Part shown: in pieces, positions 1-8,309 of the stretch
Layout of the letters: each line of letters starts with the position of its first letter
Numbering within the stretch: position 1 is the first letter of the stretch
Assembly: GCA_023410535.1 (NCBI GenBank)
Contig: JAEYPR010000026.1
Span: 1-64,000 of the forward strand
Reading direction: 5' to 3'
DNA length: 64,000 nt
DNA from: Bacillota bacterium
GTDB lineage: Bacteria; Bacillota; UBA4882; UBA8346
Position numbers and translations under genes: made by a program
Notes under the pieces: model-generated
Told to the model about the DNA's origin: nothing
Databases searched by the model: none
Seen by the model: only the letters and a program-made list of their open reading frames with translations

Positions 1-41
1 GTTTACTACGAAATAACCCTTATCAGTCATTTCTTTTCTAC

Positions 42-60
42 TGTTCAGTTTTCAAGGTTC
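42..60 (-). promoter_or_regulatory. rRNA-leader-like conserved motif
   Basis: Read on the minus strand this segment is GAACCTTGAAAACTGAACAG. It closely matches the conserved leader/spacer element found before 16S and 23S genes in Bacillota rRNA operons. It lies downstream of three tandem promoters and points out of the window at position 1. The inference is that an rRNA operon begins just outside the window. No rRNA sequence itself is visible. Confidence 0.6.
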
Positions 61-118
61 ATTGTTTGTTTCATTTCGTCACTCGTGTTGCTCGATTGTT
101 TAGTGGTGACGAATATGT

Positions 119-147
119 ATTTTATCATTGGTTTTATGATTTGTCAA
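119..147 (-). promoter_or_regulatory. rRNA-type promoter P1
   Basis: On the minus strand there is a perfect -35 TTGACA (147-142), a 17-bp spacer and a -10 TAAAAT (124-119). It is the promoter nearest the rRNA-leader motif and would start transcription near position 112, leftwards. Confidence 0.6.
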
Positions 148-216
148 TAGATAATTTTGCGAATCGCTTCGTTATTTATCGTTTTGCAAACCGTTCCGCT
201 TGACTCGCGGAAATTT

Positions 217-245
217 ATCTTACCACGTTTTCGAGCTTGTGTCAA
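217..245 (-). promoter_or_regulatory. rRNA-type promoter P2
   Basis: Minus-strand TTGACA (245-240), 17-bp spacer, TAAGAT (222-217). It lies about 100 bp upstream of P1. The surrounding sequence resembles that of P3, which suggests tandem duplication of a promoter module. Confidence 0.6.
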
Positions 246-313
246 CTGCCGCCTTTTGGTAATTTGTTACGTTGAGCTGCTGTGTTTCGTTTCCGTCTGT
301 CTGGCGGAAGGTT

Positions 314-344
314 ATCTTATCATGTTGCGCAGCCGGTTGTCAAC
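314..344 (-). promoter_or_regulatory. rRNA-type promoter P3
   Basis: Minus-strand TTGACA (344-339) followed by TAAGAT (319-314) after a 19-bp spacer. The spacer is longer than ideal, so strength is uncertain. It is about 100 bp from P2 and shares the neighbouring motifs CGGAA and TTATCTTA with it. Confidence 0.45.
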
Positions 345-476
345 TCTTGTTTTCAACCTACGATAGTGCGCGAATGTACGCGGATGATAGTATTACATGG
401 CGTATCTGATTAAGCGGCGCTAATATTGACCGCCCTCTAAGAACGGTTTGAGTCAATATTCGCTTCAACAAGCCCA

Positions 477-833
477 TCATAGCGTGGGATAAAAAAGAAT
501 AAAGTCTTCGTTGAAGGAAATTTCATACGTAATCTGAATTAGACCTGACGCAGCAAGCTCAAGCTGAATTTTGGCATAACCGTTGCCGCTCCGTTTTTTA
601 ACAATATAGATACCCGAATTACAATTACAGTCCATCAAATATTCCGTCATCAGAAAGGTGGCATCCCGAGAAACCTTCCCAATAGCGGGTAATCCGGTAT
701 AGCGGTCTCCATCATTGACCCGGCAAATACCGCCTGAACAGATCATCCGGATCTGTTTCGGTGCGATTGACTCAACCCAGATGTCAGACTGCTCTGGGTC
801 TGCCGTAACCTCTCTCCCAAAATTGACAGGTAA
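477..833 (-). pseudogene. C-terminal fragment of an unrecognised protein
   Basis: A minus-strand reading frame is open from a TAA at 836-834 to a TGA at 479-477. It has no convincing start or ribosome binding site; the first ATG is at 746. The translation is coding-like, with alternating hydrophobic beta-type segments and a CNCNSG motif. The residues before the ATG (VNFGREVTADPEQSDIWVES) also look like protein. The likeliest reading is the remaining C-terminus of a longer gene. No family is recognised. It sits beside other decayed genes. Confidence 0.3.
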
Positions 834-897
834 TTATTGACCCTGCCGATCTTAAAAATCAAACAAAAGTAACTATGTGATTACATTTGAATCTTAA

Positions 898-1715
898 TTA
901 ATAGCTAAATCCACCAATTCCCCTGTTAATCTCCACCGGATTGCCGTTGCCGTCCGAATAACGGGCATCAACCCAGACTTCGTAAGTTTGTTGCGGGGGA
1001 GTCGCTAATTTCGCGCTTACATTATACGAAACTGTACTGCCGTTTACTGTATCCGCATTAACCCCATTGAAGCTAATCCGATATTCATTGGCATTCGTTA
1101 CAGTGCTCCAAGTCAAATTGGGTAAAGAAAAATTGATCTGTGGTATCGATTGCAGATTCAACCCCAGTGATGCGGTAACCCTCGGTAATTCCTTGATTAT
1201 GGTATCCCCGTTTAGCGCCATGATTTGAAATTCATATCGCCCGCTGGTAGTAATCGTATCTTTCAACTCACCGTCCAAATCGAGATAAGCCTGGGGACTC
1301 TCCGGCTTAAAAGCAGGATCGGCAGTATTGACGGTAACGGAGTCCCAAACCTTACTTCCCTGGTAAAACACCTGGTAGTGCCCGGCGCCGCTCACTTTAT
1401 CCCAAGCTAAGAGGATAAAGCAAATGTAATTTTTTAGATCCATACCGGAACTGGAAGCCCGGAGTACCGGAACCATTTGGGCTCGGGGGACATCCAGCCG
1501 TATATCAATCGTTTCCAATCCGGAGTGGAATAAACACTTTTACTGGTCATCGAAAGGCTAATATCCGACTGGCTTAGCATAATCACCCCGACTCCAACGG
1601 TCCTATCAACCGGCGTTGTGCTTCCACCGCCCCCGCCACCACCACATCCCGTCAAAGCTATGATCGTAAAGATTAAGCCAATGAACAACGCTTTGATTCT
1701 TAGATATTTTTTCAT
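898..1715 (-). pseudogene. Lipoprotein with fibronectin-III-like domains, probably frameshifted
   Basis: The N-terminus starts at ATG 1715 after a strong AGGAGG. It has a lipoprotein signal with a hydrophobic core and the lipobox-like LTGC at about residue 24, followed by a run of glycines. That frame ends at 1434. A second frame from about 1518 to 898 encodes about 200 residues with two fibronectin-III-like sandwiches (YQVFYQGSKVWDS; LTWSTVTNANEYRISFNG). The two overlap by about 85 bases, and neither is convincing on its own there. A single frameshift near 1490-1530 would join signal peptide and body into a surface lipoprotein of about 270 residues. The start overlaps the end of the upstream fn3 fragment, so the two were probably one operon. 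A sequencing error is an alternative explanation. Confidence 0.5.
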
Positions 1716-2475
1716 TATAGTACTCCTCCTTTATCATCGGGGGTGGTTACAATCACGTCAGTCCAGATTGCTGTTTCTTCTATTCCCTTAATAACAACCA
1801 CTTTGAGCAAGTATTCCGTTCCGGGAGTGAGTCCGGTAACCGAAGCAGAGCTGGCGTTAGGCAGCAAGTCAAGTGATTTCACTATCGTTTTTTCAGGGTT
1901 GTTTTTGCAAAGCTCAATCCGGTAGCCAGTCACGTCTAGAGCTTCTTTATTCCAACTTAGGTTGACCCGTCCCGCTGAGATAATCTTCCAAGCGAGTCCA
2001 GTTGGGGCCGCCGGGAAAGCGGGGGTTGTTATACCGGTACCATATACATACCCCGATAAACCGAAAGCGTTAACCGCTTTAATCCGGTATTGATAGGGTG
2101 TACTCGGTTTTAAGGCGAAGTTCGGATCGTCACGCTGTACGGTTAAGCCAGTCTGACCGGCGTCCGGATAAGCCACCGCAACCCACTCACCTGCTGATTC
2201 CTGTTGCTCGATGACGAACCAGTCTTCATCAGAGAAGTTATCAGTCCAGATGAAACTGAGATCCTTACTGGACAGGCTCACTGTTAACCCAGAGGGAGCA
2301 CTTGGCGCTATGCCAGTCCCCATGACCGGGGTGGCCTTGGTCCAATCTTTCCGACTGTAATTTCTAAGACTGTCATAGGTAAAGATGGCGTAGTAATAAG
2401 TTTTGCCATTGATTAACCCCCGACCATCCAGATAAGTCCCGGCTGGACCGTCATAAACGATGATTCCATCAGTAG
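1715..2475 (-). pseudogene. Fibronectin type III repeat protein, 5'-truncated
   Basis: The frame encodes three fn3-type modules. Recognisable pieces are LINGKTYYYAIFTYDS, APSAPSGLTVSLSSKDLSFIW, TPYQYRIKAVNAFG and PAAPTGLAW...VTGLTPGTEYLLKV. The open frame can be extended to 2545 (276 codons), but codons upstream of about 2475 are an out-of-frame reading of a group II intron reverse transcriptase, so the apparent N-terminus is spurious. The true 5' half of the gene is missing. It ends next to the start of the lipoprotein gene at 1715. Function was probably in extracellular binding or adhesion; the remnant is unlikely to be secreted. Confidence 0.65.
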
Positions 2476-3814
2476 ATAGGGCTGCCGGCAATACGCCAGT
2501 AGCCTTTTCTTGTACTCGCAAATCCCCACGCTTTCTGTGACTCAATTCCTAGCTTGACAAGGTTATCATGCTTGGTTTTGATTCTCTTCACTGTTGCGAA
2601 GGCGGCGGCGTATCCATTCGTCGAGTTGCTGAGCTTTCTTTTTGAAGTCAGCTATCTTGAAGTAATTCGCCATCCCACGATGAATTGATTAATTCGTCTG
2701 ATTCGCTCTTCCATCGTTAGGGCTTTGCTTCTTGATGTGATCGCTCACACTCTTGCCTTGATTTTTTCCAGCGACTTTGGATGTATCCGGTTCTTAACCT
2801 CTCCTCGTTTACCTACATACAGATACTTTCGTTTCTGCGGCCGATTCACTGCGCTCTTGTTGCGATTTACCCTGAGCTTAAGACGTTGTTCCAAAAAGCC
2901 GGTTATGCTTCCCATCACTCGTTCTCCTGCTTTGCGGCTTCGCACAAAGATGTTACAGTCGTCGGCATAGCGACGGAAGCGGTGTCCTCGTCGTTCCAGT
3001 TCTTTGTCCAGTTCGTCCAGGAGGATGTTAGCAAGCAAAGGACTTAAAGGCCCACCTTGCGGTGGGCCTTCTTCGTTTTTAACCTTAACCCCGTTCTGGA
3101 GTATCCCCGCTTCCAAGTAACTTCGGATCAGCTTTAATACCAGTTTGTCCTCGACTTTTCGAGCGACTAACGCCATCAGCTTATCATGATTAACCAGGTC
3201 GAAGAATTTCTCCAAGTCGATGTCAACGACAATACGGAAACCATCTTATATGTGTTTTCTAGCTGCCAACACCGCTTGGTGAGCACTTCGACCCGGTCGA
3301 AAACCATAACTTGCTTTCGAAAACTCCGGGTCAAACAACTTGGTTAGTTCTTGGGCCAATGCCTGCTGGATTAGCCGGTCGATCACGTTGGGTATTCCCA
3401 GTTCGCGTTTCCCGCCGTCTGGTTTTGGTATCTCCACCCGACGTACAGGTTGGGGTTGATATTCCCCTTTGAGTAGTTGTTGACGGATGGTCGGCCATGT
3501 TTCCCCTAGGTAGGATTGAAGTTCATCAAACTGCATTCCGTCGGGTCCGTGGCTTCCCTTATTAGCCTGACACGTTGGTATGCTTTCGTCATATTTTCCC
3601 GCGTTAAGATTCGTTCCATCAACCGCTGCCCGTCTTCCCTTGACTCGTTCCTTCTTCCGTTTGACACCGGGGAAATACTCAGCACTCTCGCCATATCTTG
3701 GGCTTCCAGCCATACCTCTGTCGAGTAGTCTTGCTTTCGTTGCATTTCCCGCGAGTTCTTCACGTTTTCCGGAACCTTCTGATGTTCGGCCCTTCTCATC
3801 TTTTCATGACCCAA
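2475..3814 (-). pseudogene. ltrA: Group II intron reverse transcriptase/maturase, decayed
   Basis: Pieces of a LtrA-type protein occur in order. First come the N-terminus (LTRENMTKAYQRV, to about 3565) and the RT blocks (GSHGPDGMQFDEL; PKPDGGKRELGIPNVIDRL; YGFRPGRSAHQAV). Next are the catalytic palm with FRRYADDCNIFV, then the thumb and X domain (EERIRRINQFIVGW; NYFKIADFKKKAQQLDEWI). The C-terminus is KAWGFASTRKGYWRIAGSPI. The gene is broken by a frameshift near 3560, an in-frame TAA at 3248-3246, a TGA at about 2745, a one-base loss near 2672 and another shift near 2600. The C-terminal end is deleted at the fn3 junction. The catalytic YADD survives, but the protein cannot be made whole. Confidence 0.85.
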
Positions 3815-4187
3815 ATGGTACTATGGCCTCTGCTGACTTCTGACCGTTCAGTCGCACATCTCTACACGGGTTGTTGCAAGTTTTTTTCCCTGCTACATTT
3901 CGGTAGATCTCCCCGAGTAAGAGCGATAACTTTCCTCCCATTACCTGCCGCATTTACTGGATGAGGTTCGGGTAGTGTTGGACTTCGTTTTGTCTTGCAA
4001 ACTCGTCCACCTCAAATCAGCCTTTTATGCGGTTCTTGTTCATCAGGCCGGGATTTGCCGTAAGCTTCCTTCAGATTCCACCTCGCGATGGACACCCTTG
4101 CTCTTGGCTAATGGTTCCTACTACCAAGCCCATAGCGGTCTTGCACCTGCGATGCTCTCCGCCTAGTTATCATCAGGCCGAGCATAC
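2475..4187 (-). mobile_element. Group II intron remnant, 3'-truncated
   Basis: On the minus strand a 5' end resembling the GUGYG consensus lies at about 4187 (GTATG). The sequence 3815-4180 matches typical bacterial intron ribozyme domains I-IV: GTGGAATCTGAAGGAAGC, CCCGGCCTGATGAACA, GTAAATGCGGCAGGTAATGG, GTTATCGCTCTTACTCGGGG and CAGAAGTCAGCAGAGG. The intron-encoded protein follows. Its coding sequence stops abruptly near 2475, where fn3 sequence begins. No domain V/VI hairpin is present downstream, so the element cannot splice or move by itself. It lies just downstream of the small Cys-rich gene. Confidence 0.85.
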
Positions 4188-4206
4188 ATAATAAAAAACA
4201 ACTGCC

Positions 4207-4440
4207 TCACCCATCAGTGCTTTGACCTTCGCCGCCTTTATGCTTCCTCACAAACTCCGCAAAACTTTCATAAGTAAAACGTTCCATACCCTCTAGGTCA
4301 TTATAGACCGCCCGGAAAAAACAGGCGGGAATCTCTCCAAACCGCAGGTTCTTTTGAATACAGGGATCGCAGCCGTGCGAATGATTGGCAGGATGGTTTT
4401 TACAATGGAAATCCCGACAGGTACAAAAATGTTGAATCAT
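4207..4440 (-). CDS. Small Cys-rich protein, DUF6485-like
   Basis: 77 residues starting at ATG 4440, with AAGGAG eight bases upstream. The cysteine pattern CTCRDFHCKNHP...HGCDPCIQKNL...EIPACFF resembles the small zinc-binding-type proteins labelled DUF6485 in Bacillota. The Cys/His layout suggests metal binding. No enzymatic role is known. It is the last intact gene before the intron remnant. The next gene upstream (GNAT) ends 25 bases away, so the two may be co-transcribed. Confidence 0.6.
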   Translation of the reverse strand: MIQHFCTCRDFHCKNHPANHSHGCDPCIQKNLRFGEIPACFFRAVYNDLEGMERFTYESFAEFVRKHKGGEGQSTDG

Positions 4441-4464
4441 CAAGATGCTCCTTAATATTTTGGA

Positions 4465-4917
4465 CTAATTTTCCGCTTGAATCTCCGCTTCCGTCGTCCG
4501 GACCGGAGCAATGCCACTCCGGCGCATATACCGGTTGGGATCTCTGACAAATCCGTACTGTTCATACAGGCTATGGGCGTCATTGGTCGCCAGCACGCCG
4601 GTCAAGCCTTGTAATGTGGGAGATTCGACAATGAACCGGACCAAGTGTTTCCCCAAATGCTGACCACGGTATTGCGGATCGATAAAAACATCCCCCAACC
4701 AAAAAATCGTCGCTCCGTCCGTCACCACCCGGGCAAAGCCGATCTGCTTTTCACGATAATAAACTCCGTAACAGAGCGAATTGACGATCGACCGCTCGAT
4801 ACATTCCCGCGACCGCTGGTTTCCCCAATAACTCTGGGCGAGAAAGACGCAGATCGCCTCGATGTCTAAGCGGGTTTTATCATCACTGATCAAATAATCC
4901 CCATTACGCCATTCCAT
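4465..4917 (-). CDS. GNAT-family N-acetyltransferase
   Basis: 150 residues if translation starts at ATG 4917, nine bases after GAGAGG; an ATG at 4926 would sit on the Shine-Dalgarno sequence. The fold is a compact GNAT domain. Its core is VVTDGATIFWLGDVFIDPQYRGQHLGKHLVRFIV, in which QYRGQHLGKHL is the acetyl-CoA pyrophosphate-binding Q/RxxGxG/A motif at about residues 80-90. A final ATNDAHSLYEQYGF strand-helix completes the fold. The acceptor substrate is unknown. Homologues are commonly annotated as small-molecule or protein N-acetyltransferases. Confidence 0.8.
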   Translation of the reverse strand: MEWRNGDYLISDDKTRLDIEAICVFLAQSYWGNQRSRECIERSIVNSLCYGVYYREKQIGFARVVTDGATIFWLGDVFIDPQYRGQHLGKHLVRFIVESPTLQGLTGVLATNDAHSLYEQYGFVRDPNRYMRRSGIAPVRTTEAEIQAEN

Positions 4918-4959
4918 CCATATCATCCTCTCCGGCTAAGTTTTGGGACACTCCCCTTC

Positions 4960-5059
4960 CTATCGTATCATTACCGGACCCGATTGGGAAATTGCAGATG
5001 TACATCGTTATTATCCAAATGATGCACGTTTAATTGAAGAAATAAACCGACTTCATTAG
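4960..5059 (+). pseudogene. Possible decayed coding fragment
   Basis: A plus-strand frame ending in TAG at about 5059 encodes GPDWEIADVHRYYPNDARL and then EEINRLH. The composition is protein-like, but there is no start codon or ribosome binding site, and it is only about 30 codons long. It may be the tail of a lost gene. No family is recognised. The rest of the 4927-5080 gap shows nothing clear. Confidence 0.2.
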
Positions 5060-5080
5060 CGGAAGAACCGTAAGATTATA

Positions 5081-5107
5081 AAAAACCCATTTTTTAAGTG
5101 GGTTTTC
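5081..5107 (-). terminator. Intrinsic terminator of the esterase gene
   Basis: Stem AAAACCCA/TGGGTTTT with a T-run on the minus strand, 10 bases past the esterase stop. It is nearly symmetric, so it may act in both directions. Confidence 0.75.
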
Positions 5108-5116
5108 TTGTGAAGA

Positions 5117-5794
5117 TTATACTTTCTTGATTTGCTTTAACAGCCATTCATAAAACTCCGGATTATCATAGACTGTTTTCCCGATATTATGTCCCAAGTC
5201 CGGAAAGATGGTAAAACGGACCTGATCGTTGTAACAGCGCAATTCGTTGACCATTTCCTCCGCCATTTTGAGGGGAATCTTGTCATCCAGCGCGCCGTGA
5301 AAGACCCAAGCGGGCATCTGGCTTAGGGCTTTCAACCGTTCCGGAAAACCGATCTTCTTTAAGTAACCGCCGCAGACCGGCGCGATCGCCGCAAACCAAT
5401 CGGGGTTGGCCTCCGCTAATTGCCAGGTGGCAAAGCCACCCATGCTGATCCCGGTCAGATAGATTCGCTTTTGATCAACCCGATATTCTCCGGTCACTGC
5501 TTGCAATAACGCAGTTAACGCGTCAAACTCAAAATCCCAAAAGGTGTTAAGGGGACATTGTGGCGCCAAAACAATCAACGGCGGTTGGGGTTTACCCGGA
5601 GCCCCTAGCGGAATCGGTACCTTTTGGATGAGGATCTCTAAATCATCGCCCCGTTTACCGGCACCGTGCAGATAAATGAGTAGCGGCCAAACGCTTTCCG
5701 GTTGAAGTTCATAATCGTCGGGCAAGTATAACAGATAATTTAAAGCAACATTTTTCTGAATGGTCTGTTGAAACATATTTTTACTTTGTTTCAA
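5117..5794 (-). CDS. Alpha/beta-hydrolase, predicted esterase/phospholipase
   Basis: 225 residues from TTG 5794 (SD GGAGG); ATG 5776 is an alternative. It is a dienelactone-hydrolase/predicted-peptidase type alpha/beta hydrolase. LLIYLHGAGKRGDD gives the oxyanion-hole region (about 42-55), LTGISMGGFATW carries the nucleophile Ser in GxSxG (about 118), DDKIPLKMAEE holds the acid, and FPDLGHNIGK holds the catalytic His. There is no signal peptide, so it should be cytoplasmic. It probably hydrolyses a short-chain ester; the substrate cannot be inferred. It has its own terminator and lies next to the Nudix gene on the same strand. Confidence 0.8.
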   Translation of the reverse strand: MKQSKNMFQQTIQKNVALNYLLYLPDDYELQPESVWPLLIYLHGAGKRGDDLEILIQKVPIPLGAPGKPQPPLIVLAPQCPLNTFWDFEFDALTALLQAVTGEYRVDQKRIYLTGISMGGFATWQLAEANPDWFAAIAPVCGGYLKKIGFPERLKALSQMPAWVFHGALDDKIPLKMAEEMVNELRCYNDQVRFTIFPDLGHNIGKTVYDNPEFYEWLLKQIKKV

Positions 5795-5818
5795 ACACGC
5801 GCCTCCGGAAGATTAAAA

Positions 5819-6238
5819 TCACTCCAAGCGGTTACCGAATCCAAACGTTGCGAAAAATTCGTTAATCTCCTCGCCGCAGTCAAACGCTAAATCGAAACCG
5901 TTCAGCTCCGCCCGAGTGACCCATTTCACCTGGGCGATCTCAGCGGATTGCAAGCATAGCTCTTCGACATTGCCGATCGTTCCGGTGAAAACGTGCAATA
6001 CGATCCGGTCTGATCCAGCCGTCCGTTCGATGGTCTTGAAATATTGCAAATCCCACAGCACGCAGCCGATCTCTTCTCGAGTCTCACGGCGGATACACGC
6101 TTCCGGCGTTTCACCGGGTTCCAAATGGCCGCCGATATTCTCCCAACGCAAAGGATAAGTTTTTTTCGTTGCACTCCGTTGCGCAATCAAAACCTGACCG
6201 TTCGAATTGTAAATAATCACTGAGCAACCGCAGATCAT
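5819..6238 (-). CDS. Nudix hydrolase
   Basis: 139 residues from ATG 6238, preceded by GGTGA. The longer open frame (to 6349) would overlap the methyltransferase gene and begins with non-conserved residues. The Nudix box GGHLEPGETPEACIRRET continues with REEIGC (about 36-58), matching GX5EX7REUXEEXGU with all catalytic Glu residues. The preceding strands (CSVIIYNSNGQVLIAQRS) are typical of the family. It hydrolyses a nucleoside diphosphate linked to another moiety; the specific substrate is unknown. Confidence 0.85.
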   Translation of the reverse strand: MICGCSVIIYNSNGQVLIAQRSATKKTYPLRWENIGGHLEPGETPEACIRRETREEIGCVLWDLQYFKTIERTAGSDRIVLHVFTGTIGNVEELCLQSAEIAQVKWVTRAELNGFDLAFDCGEEINEFFATFGFGNRLE

Positions 6239-6281
6239 TGGCTTCACCGTTCCGTCGTAAGTGTTATGTATGATTATACCG

Positions 6282-7133
6282 CTACTGCGACTTCCTGCCA
6301 ACATATAAAAGATGCTCCGCCGTATCGGCCACCGCCGGTTCGGCGGCATACTCCAATTCTAATGCCAGCCACCGTTCCCATTGCTCCGCATTGCGCGAGA
6401 ATTGATTGATTTTTTCCCGCATGCCCACAGACAACCCGATGCAACCGGCCATTTCGATGGTTTGGAACCCATTCCGTTCGGCCAATGCTTTTAACTCGGC
6501 CGCCCGGAAATAATGACACACATTGGCACCGGACTGAATGTTCCCGGTTTGTTGTAATTCGGGCAGGGATGCGTTGAGCAACTCAGCGGGGCATTGGGCC
6601 AACAAGGTCCGCAAAACAGCTAAATAACCACGGACACCGATAAAGACCGGCGCGCCGGGTTTGGCAACCCGGTAAAGCTCCTGGACCGCCCGATCCCGCT
6701 CCACTTCGTCCAATAAGTTGGACAACGGGTCGAGACAGAGTACCGCGTCAAAGCTAGCGGTCTCGAAACGGATCAGGTTCCGGACATCGCCGACCAGGAA
6801 ACCTTCCATGCGTCGTTTGATCTCTTTCTGTTCAAAGTCAAACTTGGCTTTGGCGGTCTCAATATTACGGATTGAGAGATCAAATAAGACCACATGATAT
6901 TCGGCCTTGCACAACTCAATGGCATACCGACCGGGACCACCGCCGGCATCTAATATCAAACCTTTTTCAGGCAGATGCTTTCGAAGCATATGGAGTGTGG
7001 TCAGAAACTCAATCTTGTTATAAGGCTCTTTGACCAAACGCCGCCATTCGGAGTCAGCGTCGTGGTTGTAGGCATCCACCATCGCCTTTAAATTCAGGTC
7101 CGTTTGAGATACCGTTTCTTGTCCGATCGCCAT
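6282..7133 (-). CDS. Class I SAM-dependent methyltransferase
   Basis: 283 residues from ATG 7133 with a strong GAGGAGG. Motif I LILDAGGGPGRYAIEL (about 59-73) binds S-adenosylmethionine. The acidic end of strand beta-2 is VVLFDLS, FDAVLCLDPLSNLLD (about 130-144) corresponds to motif post-I/II, and VAKPGAPVFIGVRG is motif III. The family acts on small molecules or RNA/protein; the substrate cannot be told. The upstream gap (7134-7334) has no other gene. Confidence 0.85.
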   Translation of the reverse strand: MAIGQETVSQTDLNLKAMVDAYNHDADSEWRRLVKEPYNKIEFLTTLHMLRKHLPEKGLILDAGGGPGRYAIELCKAEYHVVLFDLSIRNIETAKAKFDFEQKEIKRRMEGFLVGDVRNLIRFETASFDAVLCLDPLSNLLDEVERDRAVQELYRVAKPGAPVFIGVRGYLAVLRTLLAQCPAELLNASLPELQQTGNIQSGANVCHYFRAAELKALAERNGFQTIEMAGCIGLSVGMREKINQFSRNAEQWERWLALELEYAAEPAVADTAEHLLYVGRKSQ

Positions 7134-7334
7134 TGTAATTCCTCCTCAAGGGTTGTCGCTTGTACCCAAGTTAATCGTGGAGGTTAATATTTGGTTACAA
7201 TCTCGTTTAAATTTCGACCTTGCCCAGGGAGTTCCTGCCGGTTTTCCGGAATTATTTTTGATTATGAAAACTCATTTACTGATATATCCAACCATTGCGT
7301 CACACCCGCATCTCTCACCAACTAGCCCCAGACA

Positions 7335-7374
7335 CACGAAGGCCGGGTCAGTTTTCCCCGACTCGGCCTTCGTG
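7335..7374. terminator. Strong hairpin between two minus-strand genes
   Basis: 15-bp arms (CACGAAGGCCGGGTC and GACTCGGCCTTCGTG) with one mismatch and a 10-base loop. It lies directly after the stop of the 7379-7909 gene. No clear T-tract follows, so it may be a processing or Rho-independent stop of low efficiency. Confidence 0.5.
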
Positions 7375-7378
7375 ACGG

Positions 7379-7909
7379 TCATCCCGCCGCTTCCTCTTGA
7401 AATAACATCCGAAACAAATTTGGATACCGCTGTGTGACATTGCGAATCCGATACGGCGGCCGCAACCGGATTTTTTGTAGATTTCGCACCAACCGTTTCG
7501 GCTGGCTGAAATACCAAAATCCCACCATCTCATAGAGTTCCTGGTAATTCCGGTTGTGCAACATAATATTACGCGGCAGGCCATGGGAGTACAAGACCTC
7601 CATAAACTCCGCCTCGGCCAAACAATCAGTCTCCGACGAGACTTTCTGCCGAATTACTTGGTATCCCCGGCGTTCCAAAAACTCTTGGAATTGATCGAAA
7701 ATCTCGCCCCGACAAAGTTGGACCGGTTCTTGATTAGTGATTCCCAGTTGGGTAAAGGCTCCCTTCAATAACTCGGTTGCAAAAGAAATCCTGTCCGCAA
7801 TCTGCGGCGGTATATAAAGATAATGGGCCGATCCAGTCTCCAACCGGTGAATAACCAAAACCTCAGGGCCGATAAAACAACCGCCTCCTGCATCATCGAT
7901 CTCGATCAA
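7379..7909 (-). CDS. Conserved protein of unknown function (EIDDAGxG motif)
   Basis: 176 residues starting at TTG 7909, six bases after GGAGGGG. The N-terminus IEIDDAGGGCFIGPEVLVIHRLETG is an acidic strand-turn-strand that resembles the first active-site strand of RNase H-fold proteins. It is followed by a helical segment (ADRISFATELLKGAFTQLG), then RGEIFDQFQEFLERRGYQV and a basic C-terminal half (RLVRNLQKIRLRPPYRIRNV). I recognise the general family as a conserved hypothetical of Bacillota but cannot assign a function. The RNase H comparison is only a fold-level guess. Confidence 0.6.
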   Translation of the reverse strand: MIEIDDAGGGCFIGPEVLVIHRLETGSAHYLYIPPQIADRISFATELLKGAFTQLGITNQEPVQLCRGEIFDQFQEFLERRGYQVIRQKVSSETDCLAEAEFMEVLYSHGLPRNIMLHNRNYQELYEMVGFWYFSQPKRLVRNLQKIRLRPPYRIRNVTQRYPNLFRMLFQEEAAG

Positions 7910-8309
7910 GAGTATCCCCTCCCTGCTCGTAACGAGCTTAGCACATTAAAATATATATAATAATTGGTTTCATTTTGCCATTCTTATTGGTGTTCACGTT
8001 TCTTTCTTCACATAAAAAAGCCCACATAACAAAAATAATACACCTAGCCTCCGCTGGTTTCAAGTAGTATCAATTGCGGAAATTGCATAAATGCTGGGAA
8101 AAATTTTCGGATCCGATCGCTGACTTTTACCATCGTTGACGGAAACTACTGTCGATTGCGGCAGAGCGCCATTCGCAATTTCCCATCAGATCCCTTTATT
8201 TCAACATTTTTTGCAGGAAATTACCATTATCGCAAAGAAATAAATACTTCGCTCACTAAATTCGACACCTAATAAAGCGGCAGAATTTACAAATACTAAT
8301 CAAAATGAG
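7910..8309. other. 400-bp divergent intergenic region without an intact gene
   Basis: It separates the leftward unknown gene and the rightward HAD gene and must hold both promoters. The left part is very AT-rich (7945-7970). Between about 8060 and 8190 the minus strand shows short coding-like stretches in two frames (for example VVSVNDGKSQRSD; FPAFMQFPQLILLETSGG) interrupted by stops, perhaps a decayed gene. No RNA gene or repeat is seen. Confidence 0.4.

Noticed and set aside
1715..2545. A complete 276-residue fn3 protein
   Set aside because: Residues before about 2475 are out-of-frame reverse-transcriptase sequence, so the true N-terminus is missing.
2725..2970. Plus-strand ORFs across 2725-4166
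   Set aside because: They are antisense shadows of the group II intron and its reverse transcriptase, without ribosome sites or protein-like composition.
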